DNA of 64,000 nt, from positions 2,953,659 to 3,017,658 of the forward strand of contig BQKD01000001.1 in assembly GCA_022834735.1 (NCBI GenBank). Reading direction: 5' to 3'. The translations under genes and the position numbers were made by a program. Below the pieces are notes generated by a model. That model searched no databases and was not told the origin of the DNA. It saw nothing but the letters and a program-made list of their open reading frames with translations. Origin of the DNA: Erysipelotrichaceae bacterium OPF54 (GTDB taxonomy: Bacteria > Bacillota_I > Bacilli_A > Erysipelotrichales > Erysipelotrichaceae). Of this stretch, positions 10,196 to 19,518 are shown in pieces (the first letter of the stretch is position 1; every line of letters starts with the position of its first letter).

Positions 10196-10777
10196 TCATA
10201 CCAAACGCAGCACGACACCCATGAGCGCGCAGACCGCCAGCGCAATAAGAGCCGACCCGATCGCGAGCAGAACTTTCTGATACGGCCATTTCGCGTTTTC
10301 CGCGATCCTTTGTTCCCTGGAAAGAGTCCGTCCTTCCATAAATGCCGTGATCTCCTGGTACGTTTTGAGGTCGTTGTGCTTTTTCAGCGTTTCCACTTTG
10401 CAGGCCACATAAAACGTAATGCCTGCGATCAGTGCCCACAGGCCCATTCCAGGCCAGCCCCAGAAAAAGCTCAGAGGCATGGCGCTGCCGATCATGATCA
10501 CAAAAAGAATGGTCAGGATCACGCCGTACCGCTCCAGACGATCGATCTGGCTTTGTTCGATTTCTTTTTTCATTTCGTCTACATCTCCTTTGACAAACTG
10601 GTCGAGAGAAATGCCGAAAAGAGCGGTCATAAGCAGCAGGCTCTGGATATCCGGATAGTTTTTCCCCCGTTCCCAGTTGGATATGGTCTGACGGCTCACA
10701 TAGATCTTTTCGGCAAGCTCTTCCTGGGAAAGCTCATTTTGTATACGGTACTTTCTGATCTGATTTCCGATTTCCAT
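10196..10777 (-). CDS. XRE family regulator with membrane anchor
   Basis: The 193-residue protein has an N-terminal HTH_3 domain (LSQEELAEKIYVSRQTISNW, residues 14-33) and then at least three hydrophobic segments (about 84-104, 108-125 and 171-192). This layout is common in Bacillota for regulators tethered to the membrane. It stands alone, 84 bp beyond the HxlR gene and divergent to nothing; its target is not evident. Confidence 0.85.
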   Translation of the reverse strand: MEIGNQIRKYRIQNELSQEELAEKIYVSRQTISNWERGKNYPDIQSLLLMTALFGISLDQFVKGDVDEMKKEIEQSQIDRLERYGVILTILFVIMIGSAMPLSFFWGWPGMGLWALIAGITFYVACKVETLKKHNDLKTYQEITAFMEGRTLSREQRIAENAKWPYQKVLLAIGSALIALAVCALMGVVLRLV

Positions 10778-10900
10778 GACAGCTCCTTTCCGGCATCCTC
10801 TTATGCCCTGATCCTAAGCGATATGGCTTTTTACTGCTATCCAATGTAGCAGACATTCCTTTTCCTGTCTGTCAAACCTTTTATACAAACGCTCAAAAAG

Positions 10901-10936
10901 ACAAAAGATGACAGGACCGCAAAAATCCTGTCATCC
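10901..10936 (-). terminator. Rho-independent terminator after the BlaR1-like operon
   Basis: Perfect 10-bp arms GATGACAGGA and TCCTGTCATC, followed on the minus strand by CTTTTGTCTTTTTG. It lies about 40 bp past the 71-aa gene. Confidence 0.75.
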
Positions 10937-10973
10937 GCTTGTCGGATATTCCTATAAAATTATTATTCCTGCC

Positions 10974-11189
10974 TCATGCCCGGATCCAGTTTCCGATCCA
11001 TTCGCATGTGCTGAAATTATACAGCCGCTTGTACATGACGCCGTTGATATTCCGGTACACCCATTCGATGATATCGCTCTGCGGCTCGATCTCCCCTTGC
11101 GGCTCCTGCGCCAGAACAGCCGCCGGACAGCTCATTGGCAGCACGCCAAGCATGATCGCGCACAATCCGCTCATGATCCTTTTTTTCAT
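10974..11189 (-). CDS. Small secreted protein, 71 aa
   Basis: No family recognised. It begins MKKRIMSGLCAIMLGVLPM, a classic signal peptide with likely cleavage after LAQ at about residue 28, leaving a mature domain of about 43 residues with several aromatic residues and two Trp. Its start is 4 bp after the BlaR1-like gene, so it is in the same operon and may be its ligand, inhibitor or substrate (inference only). Confidence 0.65.
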   Translation of the reverse strand: MKKRIMSGLCAIMLGVLPMSCPAAVLAQEPQGEIEPQSDIIEWVYRNINGVMYKRLYNFSTCEWIGNWIRA

Positions 11190-11193
11190 CTCT

Positions 11194-12297
11194 TCATTCC
11201 TCCTTCACCGTGATTCCCTGATCAATCAGACGGTCCGGATTTTGTATTGTCGCGTTTTCTCCATTGATCAGCACACTATAGGTGTCGTCTTTGTGATGGA
11301 TCAGCACAGCCTCTTCGGCCACTTGTTTTTCGGTCCAGCATCCATCGACATCTTGCGAATGCACATAATACGGTTCGAGGATAACGGAATAACTGAGGAT
11401 CGGCAGCGCGATCAGGAACGCCCGGACCAGCGCTTTTGTTTTTTTCCGGACGTTTCCCTTCAGCAAATAATTGATCCGGTATTCCAGCACGCTGATCTGA
11501 TCGTTGATCAGAAATGTACCATTGTTTTCCAGTTCATGCGCCGAACGGCCTGCCAGCCTTTTCTGCACATGCACGAGCGTATAGGCGTAGCTGAACAGCT
11601 TTTCCTTGTCCGAAAACTCGACAACTTTGGAATCCACACGGATCTCCAGGAACAGCTGCATATTTTTTGATAACCGCTTCATCGGCGGGAACCACCAGTA
11701 GATGATAGAAAGCACGTTGATGATCTGTTTGATCAGGATATCGTGATTTCTTATGTGCTGCAGTTCATGCTGCAGGATATTATCCAGCTCCTCTTTGGAA
11801 AATTCAACATCCGGAAGCAGGATGTTCTTATGAAAGCCGAGAACCATAGGAGAACTGATCTTGCTGGAAACAAATACGTCCACCTCGTCGTTTACGGGCT
11901 TTTCGAACAGATCGTTCAAAGCAAAACATTCGGCATTTTTCACGATCTTTTTATACAGATTCTCGATTACCCAGAGCTTTTTAATATACCGGATCAGGCT
12001 GACGGCACATCCCGCGCCCCATATGCAAAAAAAGATCGTGTAGAGCGGATATCCATCCACCTCGAGGAAAAAGAAATTTCTCAGTCCGGTCATAAAATAC
12101 ATGGAACGGATACTTTTGGTAAAGAACAGCTCGACCGGCAGACATAAGCGAAGCACGACGATCAGGACAAGCAGGCATAAAAAATCAATACAGAAAAAAG
12201 AATACAGCTTCTTTTTCGTAAGCACCACATTCAGCAGGTAGATCAGAAAACATGAAATCGCCAAAGTAATGAACAGGGAAGATAGAGAAAATTTCAT
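11194..12297 (-). CDS. M56 family metallopeptidase, BlaR1/MecR1-like
   Basis: Membrane protease related to the beta-lactam sensors BlaR1/MecR1 but without the penicillin-binding sensor domain. The 367-residue protein has four N-terminal membrane helices with the zinc motif HELQH (in LQHELQHIRNHD) on the cytoplasmic loop at about residue 195. A short extracellular C-terminal domain follows a helix around residue 300. The start at 12297 is set by AAAGGACC. A BlaI-type repressor normally adjoins such genes; none does here. Confidence 0.85.
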   Translation of the reverse strand: MKFSLSSLFITLAISCFLIYLLNVVLTKKKLYSFFCIDFLCLLVLIVVLRLCLPVELFFTKSIRSMYFMTGLRNFFFLEVDGYPLYTIFFCIWGAGCAVSLIRYIKKLWVIENLYKKIVKNAECFALNDLFEKPVNDEVDVFVSSKISSPMVLGFHKNILLPDVEFSKEELDNILQHELQHIRNHDILIKQIINVLSIIYWWFPPMKRLSKNMQLFLEIRVDSKVVEFSDKEKLFSYAYTLVHVQKRLAGRSAHELENNGTFLINDQISVLEYRINYLLKGNVRKKTKALVRAFLIALPILSYSVILEPYYVHSQDVDGCWTEKQVAEEAVLIHHKDDTYSVLINGENATIQNPDRLIDQGITVKEE

Positions 12298-12410
12298 GGT
12301 CCTTTCATTCCTTTCTTTATGGAACATTATATCATGTGCGAAACCATTGCCATACAATGCATTTTATGTTTATTCTGGCCTTTTTTGCCAGTCATATTTT
12401 TGAAATAAGA

Positions 12411-12432
12411 AAAGGCGGCCGCAAAGCCGCCC
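12411..12432 (-). terminator. Terminator after treC
   Basis: GC-rich arms GGCGGC and GCCGCC (12414-12431) with TTTTCTT following on the minus strand, 6 bp beyond the treC stop. The hairpin may work in both directions. Confidence 0.8.
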
Positions 12433-12436
12433 GGTC

Positions 12437-14110
12437 TTATTCCCTGTGCAGGATCCACGCTGCCGATTCATAAGGCCGCAGATTCATATGATGGCTCAGA
12501 TCCTGATCCGGATAGTTGGAAATAAGCGTTCCAAATCGGTCCAACTCCTCGATTTCGCCCAGATCGACCGCACAGTCCTTTCCATAAAAGTTGTTCAGGA
12601 CAAGGATCGTTTCTTTTTCGTCCTGCCGTATATATCCGTATACCTGATCATGCTCTTTGAGGATCGGTATAAAACGTCCTCTGGAAATAGCCGGATGGTT
12701 TTTTCGCAGGCCGATCAGCTTTTTATAATGATAGAAAACCGAATCCTTGTCTTTCAGCGCTTCCTCCACATTGACCTGGCGATAGTTCGGATTGGTGCCG
12801 ATCCATGGTGTCCCGGTCGTGAAGCCTGCATTGTCCGAAGCATCCCACTGCATCGGCGTACGCGCATTATCGCGTGATTTCTCTCTTAAGATCGCATAGA
12901 TAGCCTCATCGCTTTTACCCTGCTTCTTTAAAATATGATACGCATTGATCGATTCGACATCACGGTACTGGTCCAGATCTGTAAATCCTGCATTTTCCAT
13001 CCCGATCTCTTCTCCCTGATAAATATAGGGCGTTCCCTGCATGAGATGGATGGCTGTCGCCAGCATCTTGGCCGACTGTTTCGGATAGCGTGCCGGATCG
13101 CCGAAGCGGGAAAGGCTGCGCGGCTGGTCATGGCAGTTCCAGAACAGAGCGTTCCAGCCATCGTGTTCCTGCATGCCTTCCTGCCACTCGAAGAACAGCT
13201 CTTTCAGCTCATGGAAATCGAAATCCATCAACGTCCATTTCTGCTTGTCTTTGTAGTCGACCTTCAAATGATGGAAATTGAACACCATCGTCAGCTCTTC
13301 GTTTTCTGGATCTGTATATTTCTGGCAATTGCCGACCGTGGTCGAGCTCATCTCCCCGACCGTGATAAAATACGGATCGTCCTTTGGAAACGAAAGCTGA
13401 TGCAGATGATGCAGATGATCATGGTTTTTCGGCTGATCCGTATAATACTGGCGTCCGTCGAACTCGTTGGGATCATCCGCAAAAGACGATTTGGCGATCT
13501 CGTTGATCACATCGAACCGGAAGCCGCGCACCCCTTTATCGAGCCAGAAGCGGATGACATCCGCCAGCTCTTCGATCACCTCGTCGTTTTCCCAGTTCAG
13601 ATCGGCCTGGCTTTCATCAAACAGATGAAGATAATACTGGCCAAGCTCCGGCACGTATTTCCATGCCGGCCCGCCAAATTTGGACTGCCAGTTGTTCGGC
13701 ATGCCCCCGTCTGCCTTCGGCTCCTTGAAAATATAGTAGTTCCTGTATTTCGGATCGCCCTGCAGCGCCTTTTGGAACCATTCGTGCGACGTCGACGTAT
13801 GATTGAACACCATATCGAACATCAGATAAATGTTCCGCTTTTTCGCTTCTTCGATCAGCTCTTCCAGATCTTCCATCGTTCCGTACTGGGGATCGATGGC
13901 CCGGTAATCCGCTACATCGTAGCCGTTGTCGTTCTGTGGCGACAGGAATATGGGATTCATCCAGATATAATCGATCCCGAGCTCCTGCAGATAATCCAGC
14001 TTCGATACAATACCTTTCAGATCGCCGATCCCGTTTCCGCTCGAATCCTTGAACGAGCGCGGATAGATCTGATATACGACCTTATCTTTGAAATCCTGTC
14101 CCACCTTCAT
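12437..14110 (-). CDS. treC: Trehalose-6-phosphate hydrolase (GH13)
   Basis: Cytoplasmic enzyme that splits trehalose 6-phosphate into glucose and glucose 6-phosphate. The 557-residue protein is a typical GH13 oligo-1,6-glucosidase-type fold. Conserved regions include DMVFNHTS (region I), GFRFDVIN with the nucleophile Asp (II), VGEMSS with the acid Glu (III) and NCHDQPR with the third Asp (IV). Its place 16 bp after the trehalose PTS gene and the TreR operators upstream support trehalose 6-phosphate over isomaltose as substrate. Also called treA in Bacillus. Confidence 0.93.
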   Translation of the reverse strand: MKVGQDFKDKVVYQIYPRSFKDSSGNGIGDLKGIVSKLDYLQELGIDYIWMNPIFLSPQNDNGYDVADYRAIDPQYGTMEDLEELIEEAKKRNIYLMFDMVFNHTSTSHEWFQKALQGDPKYRNYYIFKEPKADGGMPNNWQSKFGGPAWKYVPELGQYYLHLFDESQADLNWENDEVIEELADVIRFWLDKGVRGFRFDVINEIAKSSFADDPNEFDGRQYYTDQPKNHDHLHHLHQLSFPKDDPYFITVGEMSSTTVGNCQKYTDPENEELTMVFNFHHLKVDYKDKQKWTLMDFDFHELKELFFEWQEGMQEHDGWNALFWNCHDQPRSLSRFGDPARYPKQSAKMLATAIHLMQGTPYIYQGEEIGMENAGFTDLDQYRDVESINAYHILKKQGKSDEAIYAILREKSRDNARTPMQWDASDNAGFTTGTPWIGTNPNYRQVNVEEALKDKDSVFYHYKKLIGLRKNHPAISRGRFIPILKEHDQVYGYIRQDEKETILVLNNFYGKDCAVDLGEIEELDRFGTLISNYPDQDLSHHMNLRPYESAAWILHRE

Positions 14111-14126
14111 TTCCTCCCTTTCGATA

Positions 14127-16055
14127 CTAGGCCGCAGCGATCACGGCCGGTTCCGTTTTTTTTGATTCGTTCTTTAAAATTTCATCGCCCGCTTTTGTCA
14201 TCTTTGTCTCTTTCAGGACAACTTGTTCTCCGCTCGTAAAGATGCATGGCGAAACAAGCGACTTGCCAGCCTTTCTGATCTCGTCCAGATCGACCTTGAT
14301 CAGCGGCTGTCCTGCTGTGACGCTTTCGTCAGCCTGAACGAGGACCTTGAATCCTTTTCCGTTCAGCTCGACCGTATCCATCCCGATATGCAGCAGGACT
14401 TCCTGTCCTGTCGTGCTGCGCAGACCGATCGCATGCCCTGTCGGATAAGTCATGATGACTGTTCCGTCGAATGGCGCGCAGATCGTTCCCTCGCTCAGCT
14501 CGACCGCGAAACCGTCGCCCATGGCTTTGGAAGCAAACACCTGGTCCTGCACCTCTTCGATCGCCATCAGCCTGCCGGTATAAGGAGAGACAAACGCATT
14601 TTCTTCGTTCTTTGATCTTTTTGGTTTTCCATAGCGGTCTTCATGGCTCAGCTTTTTCAGACCGATCACATAGGTCAGCGTGAACGGCACGCCCATCGCG
14701 ACAGCCATAGCAAGCAGGAACCATCCCCAGTACTGCGGGAAGATAGACAGGATGCCCGGAATACCGCCGACACCGATATTGGTTGCTGTGACACCCGCCC
14801 CGACCGAAATGATCGCAGCCAGCGACGAACCGACCATACCGCAGATAAACGGGAATCCGTATTTCAGATTGACACCGAACAAGGCCGGCTCCGTTACGCC
14901 AAGATAACAGGAGATGGCGCTTGGCACATCGATCTGCTGCGCTTTTTCATTGTGCTTCTGCAGAACAGACATAGCTACGACGCTCGATCCCTGCGCGATA
15001 TTGGAAAGGGCGATCATCGGCCACAGATTCGTTCCTCCAAACGAAGAGACGAGCTGCGAATCGATCGCATTGGTCATATGGTGGAGCCCCGTAATAACGA
15101 GCGGCGCGTAAACGAAACCGAATATAGCGGCGAACAGCCATTTGACATTCGAGTTAAGGCCTGCCCATACGATCGAACTGATCCAGTCGCCGATCGTCCA
15201 GCCGATCGGGCCTAAAATGGTGTGCGCGATCAGGACCGCCAGCACAAGAGAACAGAATGGCACGACGATCATCGAAACGACGGCTGGCGTGATCCTGCGG
15301 AAAAATTTTTCCAGATAGACGAGCGCAAAGCCTGCCAGGATGGCTGGGATGACCTGTGCCTGATAGCCGATCATTTTTACGGTCGTAAATCCGAAATCCC
15401 ATACCGGAATATCGGCAGGTGCTGTAGATGCGACCGAATAGGCATTGAGCAGCTGCGGCGAAACGAGCGTGATACCAAGGATGATCCCAAGGATCGGTGT
15501 CGTTCCCATCTTTTTGGTGATCGACCACGTAATGCCAACCGGAAGATAATGGAAGATGGCTTCGCCGATCAGCCATAAGAAGGAATCGAGCCCGGCCCAG
15601 AACTGCGACATCTGCACGAGCGTTTTCGTTCCGTTTTCGAACATAGCGACAGAATCGATGATATTGCGAAAGCCAAGGATCAGACCGCCGGTGATTAGGG
15701 CCGGGATGAGGGGCGCGAAGATCTCGCCCAGATCGCCCATGATCTTCTGCAGGGCTGTCTGCTGTCCTTTTGCTTCGGATTTCACCGCTTCCTTCGACAC
15801 GCCTTCGATGCCGGACACTTCTACGAAATCGTTATAAAATTCCGACACTTCATTTCCAATGATAACCTGGAACTGACCTGACTGCGTGAATGTTCCTTTG
15901 GCGCTGTCCAGATCCTCGATCGAGTCGACGTCCGCTTTTTCCGGATCGATCAGCACAAATCGCATACGGGTAACACAATGAGTAACAGCCTGGATATTTT
16001 CTTTTCCTCCTACCAGCTCCAGAAGCCTGGCAGCATCTTTCTTGAACTTTGACAT
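14127..16055 (-). CDS. treP: Trehalose-specific PTS permease EIIBCA
   Basis: Imports trehalose as trehalose 6-phosphate. The 642-residue protein carries EIIB at the N-terminus (phospho-Cys in THCVTRMRF, about residue 26), ten or so membrane helices of EIIC, and a fused EIIA at the C-terminus (phospho-His in LLHIGMDTVEL). The fused EIIA makes it independent of an outside glucose EIIA. I start it at 16055 (MSKFKK); the upstream part of the frame covers the operator region. It is cotranscribed with treC. Confidence 0.92.
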   Translation of the reverse strand: MSKFKKDAARLLELVGGKENIQAVTHCVTRMRFVLIDPEKADVDSIEDLDSAKGTFTQSGQFQVIIGNEVSEFYNDFVEVSGIEGVSKEAVKSEAKGQQTALQKIMGDLGEIFAPLIPALITGGLILGFRNIIDSVAMFENGTKTLVQMSQFWAGLDSFLWLIGEAIFHYLPVGITWSITKKMGTTPILGIILGITLVSPQLLNAYSVASTAPADIPVWDFGFTTVKMIGYQAQVIPAILAGFALVYLEKFFRRITPAVVSMIVVPFCSLVLAVLIAHTILGPIGWTIGDWISSIVWAGLNSNVKWLFAAIFGFVYAPLVITGLHHMTNAIDSQLVSSFGGTNLWPMIALSNIAQGSSVVAMSVLQKHNEKAQQIDVPSAISCYLGVTEPALFGVNLKYGFPFICGMVGSSLAAIISVGAGVTATNIGVGGIPGILSIFPQYWGWFLLAMAVAMGVPFTLTYVIGLKKLSHEDRYGKPKRSKNEENAFVSPYTGRLMAIEEVQDQVFASKAMGDGFAVELSEGTICAPFDGTVIMTYPTGHAIGLRSTTGQEVLLHIGMDTVELNGKGFKVLVQADESVTAGQPLIKVDLDEIRKAGKSLVSPCIFTSGEQVVLKETKMTKAGDEILKNESKKTEPAVIAAA

Positions 16056-16079
16056 GATTTTCTCCTTCGATCTCTCTGC

Positions 16080-16127
16080 TTGTACGTACATGTATTTTGA
16101 CACTCTCAGTTTGACATGTACGTACAA
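16080..16127 (-). promoter_or_regulatory. Paired TreR operators
   Basis: Two identical perfect palindromes TGTACGTACA (16081-16090 and 16117-16126), each with a flanking T or A that extends them to TTGTACGTACA / TGTACGTACAA, centred 36 bp apart. They lie 26 bp upstream of treP. A TTGACA box lies just upstream at 16135-16130. The resemblance to the TTGTATATACAA operator of Bacillus TreR supports assignment to the treR gene at 17.9 kb. Confidence 0.8.
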
Positions 16128-16215
16128 ATTGTCAACCCGTTTTTTATTTTTTTCGCAGAAAAAAAGGAATCCCCTATACACCCAATGTCATTAAGTTAGG
16201 CGATTTTCGCCTCAG

Positions 16216-16253
16216 GAAGACTCTCTTATGAGAATAGAGGGTCTTCTTTTTTT
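16216..16253 (+). terminator. Inward-facing terminator at the left end of the IS
   Basis: Arms GAAGACTCTC and AGAGGGTCTTC with seven T following. It lies between the IS end and the transposase and would stop transcription entering from outside, a common protective device of insertion sequences. Confidence 0.75.
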
Positions 16254-16358
16254 CGAGTTTTTTGTTCAGCTGATCTTCGAAATTTCGCAAAAAAACACTT
16301 GACAAGCTTTCTCGACGCTTAATTTCATAATCCGAAGGAATTGTAGGAGGTATTTTTT

Positions 16359-17666
16359 ATGAAATCTTATAATTCCTTATGCGCTATCCGCCGTCAGTTC
16401 GAATCCGCTGTTCAATCCGTTGTCGATGATATCGCCTGTTATTCGTCAGACCCCATTGCCGACTTTTCCAGAAACCGCAAGCTCCCTGCCCACATCCTCA
16501 TTCCGTTGATCATCCAGATGGGTTCCGCTTCTTTGCCGACCGAGCTTGCCAACTTCTTTGATGATCCCAAATTCTCTGTCACCGCTTCTGCTTTCTGCCA
16601 GCAGCGCAGCAAGCTGGATCCCGAAGCTTTTCTGCACATCCTTCATCTCATGTCTTTTTCCCGTTCTCCTTCTTTGCTCAAAGGATATCGTGTATTAGCC
16701 ATGGATGGATCGGATGTCAATATCCCTTTTGACCCCGATGATGAAGAGACCTTATGCCAGACCGGTTCGGCACGTCCGTTCTCCCAGCTTCATCTCAACG
16801 CCCTCTATGATTGTCTCAACGATCTCTTCCTGGATGTCTCGATCGACTCGTCCCGCAAGACGGGCGAATGTGCCGCTCTGAAAAGGCTGATCCGTGATCA
16901 TCGGTATCCGGCCGGATCGATCATCTGTGCCGACCGGGGATTTGAAAACTATGAGCTGTTCGCTTTCTGTATAGAGAACGGCCAGAAGTTTGTGATCCGC
17001 TGCAAGGATATCCGATCGAACGGTATTCTTTCTACTTTTGAGCTGCCGGACAGCGAATTTGATCAGAAGATCAAACGGATCCTGACAAGAAAACAGACCA
17101 ATGAAGTGAAAGAACATCCTGAGCTGTACAAATATTTTGCATGGAATATCAATTTCGAATATATGCCAAAAGGCGGAGCCGAAGAATATCCAATCGAATT
17201 GCGGGTCGTCAGGATCGAGGTGAAAAAAGGAGAATACGAGTGCCTGATAACGAACCTGCCGCCAGAGGAGTTCTCTCTCGATGATCTGAAAGAGCTGTAT
17301 CATCTGCGGTGGAACGAAGAAGTGGGATTCCGAAAGCTGAAATACACGATCGGGATGCTTGATTTCCATTCGAAGAAAAGAAAATTCATCCGCCAGGAAA
17401 TCTATGGTGCACTGACCCTCCATAATCTGGCCGCACTGATAATCCATGCGGTGCCGATCGAACAGAAGAAAGAGAGGAAGTACGAATATAAAGCCAATTT
17501 CAGCATAGGAACGACAAACATCAAAAAGTTCCTGAAAAGAAAGATCGGAGCCAGGGAGCTGGAAGAAAGAATCAAAAAAGGTCTGATCCCAATCAGACCA
17601 GACCGCTGTTACAAACGGAATATGAGAGCGCAGCGAGTACATGCATTCCAGCATAGACCGGCATAA
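16359..17666 (+). CDS. IS4-family DDE transposase
   Basis: Cut-and-paste transposase of 435 residues. The DDE residues are seen in AMDGSDVNIPF (first Asp), CADRGFENYELF (second Asp) and in the C-terminal signature YHLRWNEEVGFRKLK, which matches Y-x2-R-x3-E-x6-K of the IS4 family exactly. The ATG at 16359 has an AGGAGG site 9 bp away. The frame is intact, so the element may still be active. Confidence 0.93.
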   Translation: MKSYNSLCAIRRQFESAVQSVVDDIACYSSDPIADFSRNRKLPAHILIPLIIQMGSASLPTELANFFDDPKFSVTASAFCQQRSKLDPEAFLHILHLMSFSRSPSLLKGYRVLAMDGSDVNIPFDPDDEETLCQTGSARPFSQLHLNALYDCLNDLFLDVSIDSSRKTGECAALKRLIRDHRYPAGSIICADRGFENYELFAFCIENGQKFVIRCKDIRSNGILSTFELPDSEFDQKIKRILTRKQTNEVKEHPELYKYFAWNINFEYMPKGGAEEYPIELRVVRIEVKKGEYECLITNLPPEEFSLDDLKELYHLRWNEEVGFRKLKYTIGMLDFHSKKRKFIRQEIYGALTLHNLAALIIHAVPIEQKKERKYEYKANFSIGTTNIKKFLKRKIGARELEERIKKGLIPIRPDRCYKRNMRAQRVHAFQHRPA

Positions 17667-17900
17667 CAGCCACTTAAAAACAGTGATATTTTACATCACA
17701 AATGGGACAAATAGCAATTTTTTAAGAAGAAAAAATTGTCTTTTCGTCGTGCGCCGGAAAAAAAGAAAGCTCCGGGTCTCATTTGACCTGAAGCTTAACT
17801 TAACAAGGATATCATGCATTAAGTTCGATGATCCATCTAACTTAATGACATTGCCTATACACCTAAGGAATTCCTTTTGATCACAATGTAAATTTTCGTT

Positions 17901-18608
17901 TTATTTTTCCCGCCGGGAGAAATCCACAAACCGGAACTTGTCGGGACGGTGCCGGCTTTCCGTGTATTCGAACAATGTCGCGTCCTCAAGATAATTATAG
18001 GAACGGACGAGCACAAGAAAATCGAAATCTTTCAGATCCAGCAGTTCCTTATCGTCTGCGGTTGCGGGGACGATCGTAATTTCCTTGCGGGCAAAGGAGA
18101 TCGGAAGTTCCAGATCATTTTCAATGTACTCGAAAATCGAGTCCTGCGCCTGTTTTTCGGTCAGACCCTGGATGAGATCGGCATTGACATAATCGGTATC
18201 GAGGATCACTTTTTCGCCGCCGTACGAACGGCTTCGCACGACATGGTAAACGCGTCCTTCTTTCATATTCAGCTGTTCCCGGATCTTTTTTGACGGCTCG
18301 ATGATCTCGAATTTTTCCACGACCGTTTTTGCCGGTTCTTCAGTTCCTTTCTGCAGCTCCTTGAACGAAATGAGTCCCGATACCGGAAATGTGATCGGGC
18401 TGTTCTGGAGCACGAGCGATCCTTTACCCTTTTCCTTGAGAATATAGTTCTGGGCTGCCAGGCGTTCGAGCGCCTTGCGGACCGTATCGCGGCTGGCGCT
18501 GTATTCTTTCATCAGTTCCTGTTCGCTTGGCAGATACGTATTGGGGGCATACTCCTGGGAAGCAATTTTTTCCTTGATCGTCTCATATATTTTCTGATAT
18601 TTTGACAT
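17901..18608 (-). CDS. treR: GntR-family trehalose operon repressor
   Basis: Repressor of treP-treC released by trehalose 6-phosphate. The 235-residue protein has an N-terminal winged helix (YLPSEQELMKEYSASRDTVR, about 26-45) and a C-terminal UTRA ligand domain. I start it at MSKYQKIYE (18608), which follows AAGGTGAG. It lies upstream of treP on the same strand, now separated from it by the IS4-family element. Ligand assignment rests on gene order and operator type. Confidence 0.88.
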   Translation of the reverse strand: MSKYQKIYETIKEKIASQEYAPNTYLPSEQELMKEYSASRDTVRKALERLAAQNYILKEKGKGSLVLQNSPITFPVSGLISFKELQKGTEEPAKTVVEKFEIIEPSKKIREQLNMKEGRVYHVVRSRSYGGEKVILDTDYVNADLIQGLTEKQAQDSIFEYIENDLELPISFARKEITIVPATADDKELLDLKDFDFLVLVRSYNYLEDATLFEYTESRHRPDKFRFVDFSRREK

Positions 18609-18781
18609 CCACTCACCTTGCCTTGTTTCTTTTCTTCTATTATTTAACATAAAAAGAAGGTTCTGTCACTCAAAAATAATGGCAGCATCGGATTTTCCTG
18701 TGCCTTATACTTGCCTCTTTATTTGCTTAATTCATTGAAAAAAGATATAAAAACGTACAATAAAGGCATAAGGAAACTACT

Positions 18782-19462
18782 ATGGCAAAAGGAATAATAT
18801 ATGTAATGTCCACTATAGTTCCCGGTCTAGTAAAGATCGGGAAAACAGGACTTGACAACTTCGAATCCAGAATGTATTCGCTTGAACGCAATGGTTATTC
18901 AAATGTTACCGGACTTAAAAGAAAATTCGCAATCGAAGTAGAAGACTATGATGAAAAAGAACAGCTGCTCGATGAAATCTTCAGCAAAAGCCGGATCATC
19001 AATACGGAGCTTTTCGCGTTAGATATTGATTTAGTGGTTCAGCTTCTTTCTTCTTTTGAAGGAAAACAAATATATCCTAAAGACGAATCAAAGGAACAGG
19101 TTTTTGTTAATGTGACACATCACCGCAAAGAGGCGTTCGATCGTAAAAAAATACCAGACGGAATATATTACATGTCACAGAACAAAAAAGGCTTCGGAAA
19201 AGTAAAAGGAACCATGCGTGTTGAAGGCGGTAAATTTATCGTTGAAAAAGGAAGCATCTGCACTCCTTTTAATGGCACATGGGCCCCAAAAGCCAGAAAA
19301 AGCGCAGTAGTAAAGGATCATATTCTTCAGGAGGATGTCATTTGCGATTCGCCATCTATTGCCGGGTATGTGATCATAGGACATTCCGTGAACGGGTGGA
19401 CAGTCTGGAAAAACAAAGACAACAAAACGCTTGAAATCTATCGCAGCAAACAGGAAATATAA
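18782..19462 (+). CDS. GIY-YIG (T5orf172-type) nuclease with C-terminal DUF4357-like domain
   Basis: Probable DNA-cleaving or DNA-binding protein of unknown role. The first about 85 residues fit the T5orf172 branch of GIY-YIG (GIIYVMS ... GLVKIGKTG). The last 55 or so residues (SPSIAGYVIIGHSVNGWTVW, then KTLEIYRS) resemble DUF4357, often attached to phage or restriction-linked proteins. It is a single gene opposite to treR and not part of a clear defence cluster. Confidence 0.7.
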   Translation: MAKGIIYVMSTIVPGLVKIGKTGLDNFESRMYSLERNGYSNVTGLKRKFAIEVEDYDEKEQLLDEIFSKSRIINTELFALDIDLVVQLLSSFEGKQIYPKDESKEQVFVNVTHHRKEAFDRKKIPDGIYYMSQNKKGFGKVKGTMRVEGGKFIVEKGSICTPFNGTWAPKARKSAVVKDHILQEDVICDSPSIAGYVIIGHSVNGWTVWKNKDNKTLEIYRSKQEI

Positions 19463-19518
19463 ACATCAAAACAGGAGAGGAAATGTTATGAAAAAAGAAG
19501 AGTACATAAAAAAAAGGA

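Larger units (their letters stand above)
16183..17853 (+). mobile_element. IS4-family insertion sequence, complete, 1671 bp
   Basis: The ends are inverted repeats with at least 17 identical bases (CAATGTCATTAAGTTAG). They are flanked by a perfect 10-bp target duplication CCTATACACC at 16173-16182 and 17854-17863. A single transposase gene fills it. The duplication length and the YREK signature of the transposase fit the IS4 family. The intact duplication implies recent insertion. Confidence 0.92.
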
